A stretch of 12,618 nt of DNA from an uncultured bacterium (GTDB taxonomy: Bacteria; Bdellovibrionota_C; UBA2361; JANWWW01). Position 1 is the first letter of the stretch, and the number at the start of each line of letters is the position of its first letter. Positions 7,183 through 12,618 of this stretch are shown here, one piece after another. Position numbers and translations under genes: made by a program. A model generated the notes under the pieces. That model was not told where the DNA came from, ran no database searches, and saw nothing but the letters and a program-made list of their open reading frames with translations. The stretch covers positions 1 to 12,618 of the forward strand of contig CALHSA010000045.1 of the NCBI GenBank assembly GCA_938038205.1, in the 5' to 3' direction.

Positions 7183-8032
7183 AGGACTTTTAGTTATTAA
7201 CAAGCCAGAAGGGGTAAAACCCTTAAGCGTTGTTAAGACCGTACGGAAGATATATCAGACTAAAAATGTAGGCCACGGAGGTGCTTTAGATCCTTTTGCT
7301 TCAGGTGTTTTCATTATTTTAGTTGGCTCTTACGTTAAAATAACTAATATAATTCATGAGTTAGAAAAGGGTTACTTTGTAGAAATATGTGTAGGAGTAG
7401 TTTCTGATACTTTCGATTCAACTGGAAAGATTTTAAGAACGGAAACTGTGTCATTAAGCGAAAGACAAGTTAGAGAATGTTTAAAGAAATTTGAAGGGAA
7501 AATACTTCAGCGACCCCCATTACTGAGTAGTGTTAAAATTAAGGGTAAGCCGGCTTATTCGTATTTTTTTAAGGGTCAACAGGTGGATATACCAGTAAGG
7601 GAAACAGAGGTTTACAAGATCGATTTGCTTGGGGTCTCAAAAAATAGAATACTAGTGAACGTTTTGTGTGGTAAGGGTTTTTACGTTAGGTCTTTCGCAA
7701 ATGATTTAGGGCTTGAGTTAGGATACTGTGGAGGTATTGTAGATAAGCTTTGTCGATTTAAAGTAGGACCTTTTTTGCTTGAATCAGCGATACCTTATAG
7801 TGAATTAAACCATGATACTCCTCTTGCAGATTTGCTGAATTTCAGAGATTTTGATCAAGTGTTTCTGGATCGACTTCAAATCTCACGGTTATATTCTGGG
7901 GATGTGAGCATCAGAAATTTTATTGGTAATAAAGTTAAGGATAGAATCTCAATTCTTGTTAATCAGCAAACTCATGATTCAATAGGAATTTGCTTTAAGA
8001 GAAACGGTGAAACAAAAATTATTGTTTTTTGA
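7169..8032 (+). CDS. truB: tRNA pseudouridine(55) synthase TruB
   Basis: 287 residues. It converts U55 in the T-loop of tRNAs to pseudouridine. Motif order fits TruB: 'LLVINKPEG' (7-15), catalytic-loop GHGGALDPFASG with Asp41 (standard GHTGTLDP, so the T-G-T part is altered but the Asp is kept), Y69 in GYF, 'VSDTFDSTG' (78-86), QRPPLLSSVKIKG (114-126), and CGKGFYVRS (167-175) with the conserved Arg. The start is a TTG at 7169: an in-frame TGA lies about 20 nt upstream and no ATG or GTG intervenes before the conserved N-terminus. It overlaps mlaC by 14 nt and has no clear Shine-Dalgarno sequence, so translation probably depends on mlaC. Its final bases also hold the -35-like box of the bTHX gene. 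The C-terminal part (from about 215) is poorly conserved. Confidence 0.92.
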   Translation: MENHKGLLVINKPEGVKPLSVVKTVRKIYQTKNVGHGGALDPFASGVFIILVGSYVKITNIIHELEKGYFVEICVGVVSDTFDSTGKILRTETVSLSERQVRECLKKFEGKILQRPPLLSSVKIKGKPAYSYFFKGQQVDIPVRETEVYKIDLLGVSKNRILVNVLCGKGFYVRSFANDLGLELGYCGGIVDKLCRFKVGPFLLESAIPYSELNHDTPLADLLNFRDFDQVFLDRLQISRLYSGDVSIRNFIGNKVKDRISILVNQQTHDSIGICFKRNGETKIIVF

Positions 8033-8057
8033 AAATTGAGTAGTAATTTTTTACACT
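8029..8057 (+). promoter_or_regulatory. Putative promoter of the bTHX gene overlapping the truB stop
   Basis: TTGAAA (8029-8034, 5/6 to consensus) overlaps the truB stop codon. It is followed by an optimal 17-bp spacer and TACACT (8052-8057, 4/6). Six bases (AGTTAT) then lead straight to the bTHX ATG at 8064. Initiation 7 nt after the -10 box would put +1 on the A of the ATG. Read-through from truB is also possible. Confidence 0.42.
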
Positions 8058-8063
8058 AGTTAT

Positions 8064-8171
8064 ATGGGGAAGGGAGATAGAAGAACAAAAAGGGGAAAAA
8101 TTTTTGCGGGAACATATGGAAATACCAGACCTAAAAAAGACAAGAAATCAAAAAAAGTATTTGCTACCTAA
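8064..8171 (+). CDS. 30S ribosomal protein bTHX (Thx), 35 residues
   Basis: A very short gene that minimum-length filters would miss. The protein begins [20 protein letters not shown], then [15 protein letters not shown], followed by TAA at 8169-8171. The MGKGD..T.RGKI..GTYG..RP.K pattern is the hallmark of Thx, the small basic 30S protein first seen in Thermus, where it sits in a pocket of 16S rRNA in the 30S head. Compared with the roughly 26-residue Thermus protein, this copy has a basic tail. It stands 31 nt after truB on the same strand, with its own promoter-like boxes, no Shine-Dalgarno sequence, and an ATG six bases past the -10-like box. Its last 8 nt overlap, tail to tail, the end of the sigma-factor gene on the opposite strand. 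Confidence 0.9.
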   Translation: MGKGDRRTKRGKIFAGTYGNTRPKKDKKSKKVFAT

Positions 8172-8658
8172 GTTTGGATCTTAAAAAATCCCTAGATCTA
8201 AAAATTCTAGATTTTACAGTGGACGCATTTGTATTTAGGATTGAAGCTATTTCAGAGATAGAGTATCCAAGGCAAAATAGTTTAAGTTCGTTATGATTTT
8301 TTAATTCTAGGTTTTTTAGTGTTATTTTATTTAATTCATCATTCATAAAAATAAGACTATTTTCATCTAAAGGAACGCATTTTTTGAGACGGCGTAAATA
8401 CATATATGCTTCATTTTTTGCGATTTTGTAGACCCATGTTTTAAAAAACTTAGTATCTCTGATTTGATGAAGCCTAGTTGTAACCTTTATAATCGTCGAG
8501 TGAATTACATCATCTATTTGGTCTGGAGGAAGAATTTTTCTTAAGTAATTTCGCAAAGAGGGTAAAAATTTGAGATAAATATATTTAGCGGCATTATTTG
8601 AGCCAAGAATAGGTTGATTTACCATTGAATAAGGAATAATCAAAGTTTGTGCCTTCAA
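8164..8658 (-). CDS. ECF-like sigma-70 family RNA polymerase sigma factor
   Basis: 164 residues, typical for an ECF sigma factor. Region 2 spans about 28-93: 'FLPSLRNYL', then '[12 protein letters not shown]' and '[21 protein letters not shown]' (72-92), matching the -10-recognition helices. A linker (93-118) leads to region 4 (about 119-163), whose helix-turn-helix reads '[29 protein letters not shown]' in spaced form (131-159). The start is uncertain: TTG at 8658 has no Shine-Dalgarno sequence, and ATG at 8625 (Met12) would still keep region 2. The reading frame is the same as that of the GT9 gene upstream, separated by its stop and 57 nt. No anti-sigma gene is adjacent. Its position at the end of a surface-glycan cluster suggests envelope-linked regulation, but this is only inference. 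Confidence 0.82.
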   Translation of the reverse strand: MKAQTLIIPYSMVNQPILGSNNAAKYIYLKFLPSLRNYLRKILPPDQIDDVIHSTIIKVTTRLHQIRDTKFFKTWVYKIAKNEAYMYLRRLKKCVPLDENSLIFMNDELNKITLKNLELKNHNELKLFCLGYSISEIASILNTNASTVKSRIFRSRDFLRSKLR

Positions 8659-8715
8659 GGTTTTAAAGGAATTTTTTAAAAAAATAGCTAAATTTTTTAT
8701 ACCTTGTAAAAATTT

Positions 8716-9660
8716 TTAACAGTTTAAAGATTTTTCTAAAAGTTTCTTTGATGCTTGAGTTAAGCAAAAATTTGTTCCAAAAAAGCATTTTTTTTTCTCA
8801 CAAGGGGAACAAGTAAGATTAGGGGTTACAATATAATCCCGTAAGCCATATGGAGTATTTTTATTAGGGCAAGAAGGTCCAAAAATAGTGAAGTAAGGTT
8901 TATGAAAGAAAGCGAATAAATGAGCTAAGCCTGTGTCTCCTCCAACTCCAAAACCGTCAAAATTCCTCACAAAGTTTATTGTTTCTTTTAGTGGCATACC
9001 TACTAAATTAATTACTTTTTTTGTAGGGTAGTCTTTTTTGGTTATAAAATTAGCAAGATTTATACAGTCTAAACCTCCAAGTAAAAAAACGGACTCAGCT
9101 CCACTTTTAAAACAAAAATCCATCAAATAATTTAATGATTGAGGGGATAACTTTTTACTGGCCCACGAACCTCCCAGAATTACTGCCGCCTGTGAAGTTT
9201 TAAATTCAATTTTTTCCGTTTTTATTTGATTATTTAGCTTCAATCCAGCTAATTTAAACATCTGAATGTATTTATCAATTTTAGTTTCTGATTTGCTCCA
9301 TGGAGTTACAAAAGTGTTATTAAAAATGTAATTAAACTCTTTTGAATCTTGTTTATGAAAACCTATTCTAGTTTTACCTTTAAGAAACGATATAATTCCA
9401 GATTTTAAAATTCTTTGGAGGTCTATAATTACTTCAAATTTTTGCGTTCTTAAAAGCTCCTTGATATAGCTAAATATGTTGTTTTTAACTGTTATAAATT
9501 TAATGTTGTCAGTAAGCATGCTTAATTCGATCCATTTTTCATTAATTAGCCACCAAATTTTCTGGTTCTGCAAATTGAAAAATGTAAGAGCGTGAGCACA
9601 TTTAATACAATCTCCCATTGAACCGGTAAGGACAATTAAATAACTAGTAGAGTGACTCAT
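8716..9660 (-). CDS. Glycosyltransferase family 9 (heptosyltransferase-like)
   Basis: 314 residues, two Rossmann-like halves of the GT-B fold. N-terminal half: 'LIVLTGSMGDCI' (8-19, the family's nucleotide-loop pattern), 'VIIDLQ' (77-82) and 'KTRIGF' (96-101). C-terminal half: 'VILGGSWASKKLSP' (160-173), 'VFLLGG' (191-196), 'VINLVGM' (216-222), GVGGDTGLAHLF (238-249) that binds the sugar-nucleotide donor, and 'IFGPSCPNKNTPYG' (259-272). A C-terminal Cys cluster (C284, C287, C292, C299) matches the 'CSPC...C......C' tail of WaaF/WaaC relatives. It probably transfers a heptose or another sugar to the LPS core at the inner face of the inner membrane; donor and acceptor cannot be told from sequence. 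It overlaps the kinase gene by 17 nt and lacks a Shine-Dalgarno sequence, so it is likely translated by coupling. Confidence 0.87.
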   Translation of the reverse strand: MSHSTSYLIVLTGSMGDCIKCAHALTFFNLQNQKIWWLINEKWIELSMLTDNIKFITVKNNIFSYIKELLRTQKFEVIIDLQRILKSGIISFLKGKTRIGFHKQDSKEFNYIFNNTFVTPWSKSETKIDKYIQMFKLAGLKLNNQIKTEKIEFKTSQAAVILGGSWASKKLSPQSLNYLMDFCFKSGAESVFLLGGLDCINLANFITKKDYPTKKVINLVGMPLKETINFVRNFDGFGVGGDTGLAHLFAFFHKPYFTIFGPSCPNKNTPYGLRDYIVTPNLTCSPCEKKKCFFGTNFCLTQASKKLLEKSLNC

Positions 9661-10330
9661 CTGTTGGTAATTTACAAACTATTTTGCAAAAGTAAGATAT
9701 CAAAAAATCACTCAGATTATATTTTATACATGCTCTTCTCCATCTAGTGATATAGAGTGTAAGAAGCTCTGATCTCGGTTTAAATGAAGGAACAACAGAA
9801 GCCCAATCAAGAATATAGACGTCATTCTCACTGGTAACTAGAATATTACCAGGGTGTAGGTCTTTGTGGTACAAATGACTTGCTAACATTTTATTGATTT
9901 GGACTTCTAAATTTTTAAACGCTAATTTGGCTTTTTCTGGGTCGGCTTTTGATAACTCAGCCAAAGTAACTCCTGGAATGAAATCGGTTACTATAAAACC
10001 TACTTTTAAAAGTTTTATACTTAAAATCAGGTTTCCACTAAATTTTGGAGCTTGAATGCCAAATTTGTTTGCTAGTTGAAGAGCTCTCTGTTCAAAAACA
10101 AGTTTTCGCAAACCTAAACGTGCCCTTAGAAAAAAAGGTAGATTTGATAAAATACCTCCAATGGATGCTATTTTTAAGTGAAAGTTTTTATCACCCAAGT
10201 TTAAAACAAAAGGTTCTTCTCGCCCAGACAGTTGTTTGGTTTTCCTCCTATACAAACGAAGCCAATTCACTATATTCTCTATCTGATCTTTTGGAATGTT
10301 AGCAGTGTTTGAAATGATCTTATAATCCAT
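9644..10330 (-). CDS. Lipopolysaccharide/sugar kinase-like protein (protein-kinase fold)
   Basis: 228 residues with a compact protein-kinase-like fold. Visible catalytic elements: beta3 lysine K53 in FHLKIA, candidate helix-C Glu80 in VFEQRAL, hinge region near 'FIVTDFIPG' (112-120), catalytic loop HKDLHPGNIL (155-164) with Asp157 and Asn162, and metal-binding Asp175 in YILDWAS. The HKDLHPGNIL and D-W-A combination is like small LPS core kinases (WaaP/KdkA type) and RIO-like kinases, not Ser/Thr kinases with DFG. With a GT9 gene on each side it most likely phosphorylates a Kdo or heptose residue of an LPS-like core, though protein-kinase activity cannot be excluded. The start overlaps the preceding GT9 gene by 11 nt and the end overlaps the next GT9 by 17 nt, so the three form one translationally linked unit. 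Confidence 0.78.
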   Translation of the reverse strand: MDYKIISNTANIPKDQIENIVNWLRLYRRKTKQLSGREEPFVLNLGDKNFHLKIASIGGILSNLPFFLRARLGLRKLVFEQRALQLANKFGIQAPKFSGNLILSIKLLKVGFIVTDFIPGVTLAELSKADPEKAKLAFKNLEVQINKMLASHLYHKDLHPGNILVTSENDVYILDWASVVPSFKPRSELLTLYITRWRRACIKYNLSDFLISYFCKIVCKLPTDESLY

Positions 10331-11206
10331 TTTTCAAAAAATTTAAAATTTCGTCAGGGTTTACCTGATAATTTAGGCATGAGTAGGTTGAATTTGGACA
10401 ATAATTCAAACCTCCATCAGAGCAAGGCCAGCAAGTAAGTCTTGGAGGATACAACTTTAGTATATTCTCTCGCTCAAAAAATCCATGAGAGTCGGAAGTT
10501 GAACAAAAAAACAAAACGAGTGGTTTATTATATCCCAGAGCTAGATGTGCTCCGTAGGAGTCATTGGCGATTACTGCTAGTGATTTTTTTACGATCCCAA
10601 ACGTTTCCCTAATCGATGTGGATCCACTAAGGTCTATAATGCTTGGAAATTTACCTAAATTTAGTTTTGTTTTACCCAAAATCACAACTGGGCAAAAATT
10701 CTCCGCAATAACTTTTGCAAGCCAAAACCAGTCTTTATACTGTTTTGTTACTTTACTGGACTCAAAAAAATAAGCAACAAAGACATCTGGTAAATATAAC
10801 TCTAATTTAATGTCAGGTAAGAATACTCTAGGAATCTTAACGTTTAATTCGTCAGCAGTCCTCTGTAAGAATTCACTTTTTTTTTCGTCTGAGCGGTAAA
10901 AAATTTTTTTTTTACCCGACTTAATTGAAGTAAGACTCGTCCTCTAAATGAGGAGGTAAAGTTTATCCCGTAATTAAATTCGAGTTTAGATAGGGTTTTA
11001 ATAGCATTCATAAAACTACCAAAAGATTTTTTATTCAACTTTATTATTTGGACAACATTACGAAACATCTTAAATATTTCAGAAGATTCTTCCGTACAGC
11101 AAACTGTAAATCTGTGTTTTTCAGCTGAGGATATAAGAGCCGATGAAAAAACTGCATCTCCTAGAAGAGCTAAATTAATTAATAGGATATTCTCTCTTTC
11201 ATCCAT
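10320..11206 (-). pseudogene. Glycosyltransferase family 9 gene split by a -1 frame change (pseudogene or slippage-expressed)
   Basis: Two adjacent frames together make one GT9 enzyme. The first (11206 to 10844, 120 residues) has the N-terminal half: 'ILLINLALLGDAV' nucleotide loop, 'YGINFTSS' and the 'RVLLQLSRVKKK' strand, then runs into unrelated residues and stops. The second frame is open from 10943 to 10320 and holds the C-terminal half: 'KKKIFYRSDEKKSEFL', 'VVILGKTKL', 'VIANDSYGAHLALGYNKPLVLFF' in spaced form, and a Cys tail with LTCWPC. A -1 shift in the A10 tract (10913-10904 on the minus strand) joins them into about 295 residues, the normal GT9 length. A second run, A9 at 10885-10877, is an alternative site. 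An AAGG sequence eight bases before the ATG is a plausible ribosome-binding site, and the start overlaps the epimerase by 28 nt. The intact flanking halves suggest a recent mutation, sequencing error, or slippage, not old decay. Confidence 0.8.
10904..10913 (-). other. A10 homopolymer, candidate frameshift or slippage site
   Basis: On the coding (minus) strand, ten A residues are followed by six T residues (GGT-A10-T6-ACC). The upstream half of the GT9 gene reads GTA AAA AAA AAA TTT and the downstream half reads AAA ATT TTT TAC. Re-reading one A connects the two. Long A runs are known sites of polymerase slippage and of sequencing or assembly error. Confidence 0.55.
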
Positions 11207-12129
11207 TCTATTTGCCTTATCAAGCCTTCCTGAATGTCAACTTTAGGAGAATAACCCAAATCCAATGTTGAGTTCGAAATATCAGCCCAAGTGCTTTTAA
11301 CATCTCCTCTCTGAGGATTTTCAAACTGAATTTTTATATTAGGAAAATAATCTTGGATTATTGCTAATGCTTCTCTTAATTGAATAGATTTACCTCTTCC
11401 TAAGTTATAATCACCACTACCTTGATTCATACTCAAAACAATACCTTCAACAATGTCTTCAATAAATGTGAAATCCCTTTTTTGAGTGCCATCGCCGAAA
11501 ATTATTAATGTTTCTCCTGCCATTGCTTTCTTTATAAATTTTGAAAAGGCCATGTCAGGTCTTTGCCTCGGGCCATAGACCGTAAAAAATCTGAGATTTA
11601 CATACTCAAACCCATAATTCATAGCATAAGCTTTTACAAGTTTTTCTGCTGTTAGCTTAGTAACTCCATATGGGCTCAGAGGATTAGTTGGGAAATTTAT
11701 CGGGATAGGCTTATCAGAATTATTGTCTCCATAAACTGAGCTACTACTTCCATTAATAAAACGTTTTAAGGATGGACATCTTATGATTATTTCCAATAAT
11801 CGCTGAGTTGCATCAATATTATTTTTCACGTATTTTACAAATTCAGGGCCCCAACTATCTCTAACTCCTGGTTGTGCTGCTAAATGTATTACATACTTAA
11901 TGTTCAACTTGCTGATATCATCGAGCTCAAGTTGATTTAAATCTTTTTCAAGTAAAGTAAATTTGCTGTTAGAGAGAGCTGATTTAATGTTCTCTAACTT
12001 AATGGATTTTGAGTAATTATCATTGAAACAATCAATACCATAAACGGTATATCCATTGGCAAGTAATCTATCAGTAAGTGAAGAGCCAATAAATCCGCAA
12101 CAACCAGTTATAAGAACATTTGCTTGCAT
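11179..12129 (-). CDS. NAD-dependent nucleotide-sugar epimerase (UDP-glucuronate/UDP-glucose 4-epimerase type)
   Basis: 316 residues, an extended short-chain dehydrogenase. The N-terminal Rossmann motif is ITGCCGFIGSSL (Gly9, Gly12, Gly15), with Asp33 after the second strand for NAD binding. 'IHLAAQPGVRDS' (81-92), Ser128-130 in NGSSSSVYG, and YGVTK with Tyr154 and Lys158 complete the active site. FTVYGPRQRPDMA (182-194), RDFTFIEDIVEG (218-229) and GDVKSTWAD (275-283) place it with the UDP-glucuronate 4-epimerase/CapI and UDP-glucose 4-epimerase group; substrate choice cannot be decided by eye. It would supply a nucleotide sugar for the glycosyltransferases that follow. The ATG has GGTGA four bases upstream, one of the few Shine-Dalgarno-like sites here, and a promoter-like pair lies just before it. 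Its 3' end overlaps the next gene by 28 nt. Confidence 0.9.
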   Translation of the reverse strand: MQANVLITGCCGFIGSSLTDRLLANGYTVYGIDCFNDNYSKSIKLENIKSALSNSKFTLLEKDLNQLELDDISKLNIKYVIHLAAQPGVRDSWGPEFVKYVKNNIDATQRLLEIIIRCPSLKRFINGSSSSVYGDNNSDKPIPINFPTNPLSPYGVTKLTAEKLVKAYAMNYGFEYVNLRFFTVYGPRQRPDMAFSKFIKKAMAGETLIIFGDGTQKRDFTFIEDIVEGIVLSMNQGSGDYNLGRGKSIQLREALAIIQDYFPNIKIQFENPQRGDVKSTWADISNSTLDLGYSPKVDIQEGLIRQIEWMKERISY

Positions 12130-12137
12130 TTTTCACC

Positions 12138-12166
12138 AGTATAAGTTTAATAATTTAACAAATCAA
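12138..12166 (-). promoter_or_regulatory. Putative promoter of the epimerase-glycosyltransferase cluster
   Basis: On the minus strand, TTGATT (12166-12161, 4/6) is followed by an optimal 17-bp spacer and TATACT (12143-12138, 5/6). Only eight bases (GGTGAAAA) lie between the -10 box and the ATG at 12129. Initiation at the usual distance would give a leader of one or two bases and exclude the GGTGA ribosome-binding-like site from the transcript. Confidence 0.5.
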
Positions 12167-12174
12167 TTAGCTTC

Positions 12175-12618
12175 TTAATTATCTGTAGCTGGTCCTTTTC
12201 CTTGTTTTATCAATTCGAGTGCTTGTTTGACAGGGTAACCTGCCATAATCCAATCTCTAGCGGTTGCTGGATCAAAATCAAAATACTTCCAAATCCATGC
12301 GATCGATGGGTCTTGAATACCAAATGAAGACCATTCTAAAGCCTCCTCAGGCGAGAAATTATAGCAAAACCAATTTGAAGCAACTATTAAAGGGAACCCG
12401 GTTTTTTCCCAAAGAGGAATTTGATTCTCTGGAATTATGGTATCTTCATATCTTGGGGGACGAAATAAACATTTTTTTATTTTTGATTGATTTGCATAAA
12501 CTTTGAAAAGCCTCTCACTCCAGGCCAGCTCCTCTCTGATCGCTTGATATATTTCATCACTAAAAGGATATTTATTGTCAAAATCTAGTATTAAATCATT
12601 CAGTATTTGGAGGTTAAC
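12175..12618 (-). CDS. Unidentified protein with short Trp-containing repeats, 3' part (runs off the right edge)
   Basis: 147 codons are open from the right edge to a TAA at 12177-12175; the N-terminus lies outside the window. The first half is charged and helical (about 1-50). The second half has a repeated short pattern of 'F.P..A..W...G': FSPEEALEWSSFG, then FDPATARDWIMAGY, followed by 'PVKQALELIKQG', with an intervening IAWIWKYFDF. Such 'W..aGf.p.eA' units occur in tandem in some bacterial proteins of unknown function and may form small helical repeats. I do not recognise a family. It ends 45 bp before the epimerase ATG on the same strand, so it could belong to the same transcript, though a promoter-like pair sits in the gap. 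It is real coding sequence judging by the long open frame and consistent composition. Confidence 0.65.
   Translation of the reverse strand, partial: VNLQILNDLILDFDNKYPFSDEIYQAIREELAWSERLFKVYANQSKIKKCLFRPPRYEDTIIPENQIPLWEKTGFPLIVASNWFCYNFSPEEALEWSSFGIQDPSIAWIWKYFDFDPATARDWIMAGYPVKQALELIKQGKGPATDN

Noticed and set aside
8659-8715. AAAAAAT ... ATTTTTT palindrome upstream of the sigma gene, as a terminator after GT9
   Set aside because: It pairs only A with T, would be very unstable, and the run of A and T on both sides makes the symmetry uninformative.
10045-10302. Plus-strand open frame opposite the kinase gene
   Set aside because: The minus-strand kinase motifs are clear, and this frame looks like a translation of their complement.
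12264-12506. Plus-strand open frame of 80 codons
   Set aside because: It lies opposite the open minus-strand gene at the right edge, has no family resemblance and no start signals; it is a shadow frame.

Overview
The window comes from an AT-rich (by eye about two thirds A+T), gene-dense genome of a Gram-negative, double-membraned bacterium. The envelope genes show this: a Mla/MCE phospholipid-transport operon with a periplasmic MlaC, a SPOR-like membrane protein, an NfeD/ClpP-class membrane protease, and a cluster of heptosyltransferase-type (GT9) glycosyltransferases with a sugar-kinase-like protein and a nucleotide-sugar epimerase. MlaC and the heptosyltransferase relatives point to a proteobacterium-like lineage. 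I cannot assign a genus or order.

Layout. (1) 1-821, minus: 5' part of an HDOD-like gene that runs off the left edge. (2) 932-2748, plus: class II fumarase, translationally coupled to a small exported Cys-containing protein. (3) 2779-4074, minus: NfeD/ClpP membrane protease with a strong sigma70-type promoter. (4) 4178-8032, plus: a tightly packed unit SPOR protein - mlaE - mlaF - mlaD - mlaC - truB, most joints overlapping or within about 10 nt, followed by (5) 8064-8171, a 35-residue ribosomal protein bTHX. (6) 8164-12129, minus: epimerase - GT9 (frameshifted) - lipopolysaccharide-type kinase - GT9 - ECF-like sigma factor; the first four overlap each other. (7) 12175-12618, minus: 3' end of an unidentified gene with short Trp-containing repeats. 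No non-coding stretch exceeds about 110 bp, and I saw no tRNA, rRNA, CRISPR array or insertion sequence.

How the genes work together. MlaE, F, D and C make the inner-membrane and periplasmic part of a lipid-transport pathway that keeps outer-membrane lipid asymmetry. MlaB and MlaA are not in the window. The minus-strand cluster would build or decorate a surface glycan, probably LPS core: the epimerase makes a nucleotide sugar, GT9 enzymes transfer sugars, and the kinase phosphorylates the product. The SPOR protein and NfeD protease fit the same envelope theme. truB and bTHX are translation genes.

The most interesting signals are: near-absence of Shine-Dalgarno sequences, together with promoter-like boxes placed so close to start codons that several transcripts would be leaderless or nearly so; an MlaF ATPase that lacks the usual ABC signature motif; a GT9 gene split by a -1 frame change near an A10 tract; and the tiny bTHX gene, which overlaps a convergent sigma-factor gene.
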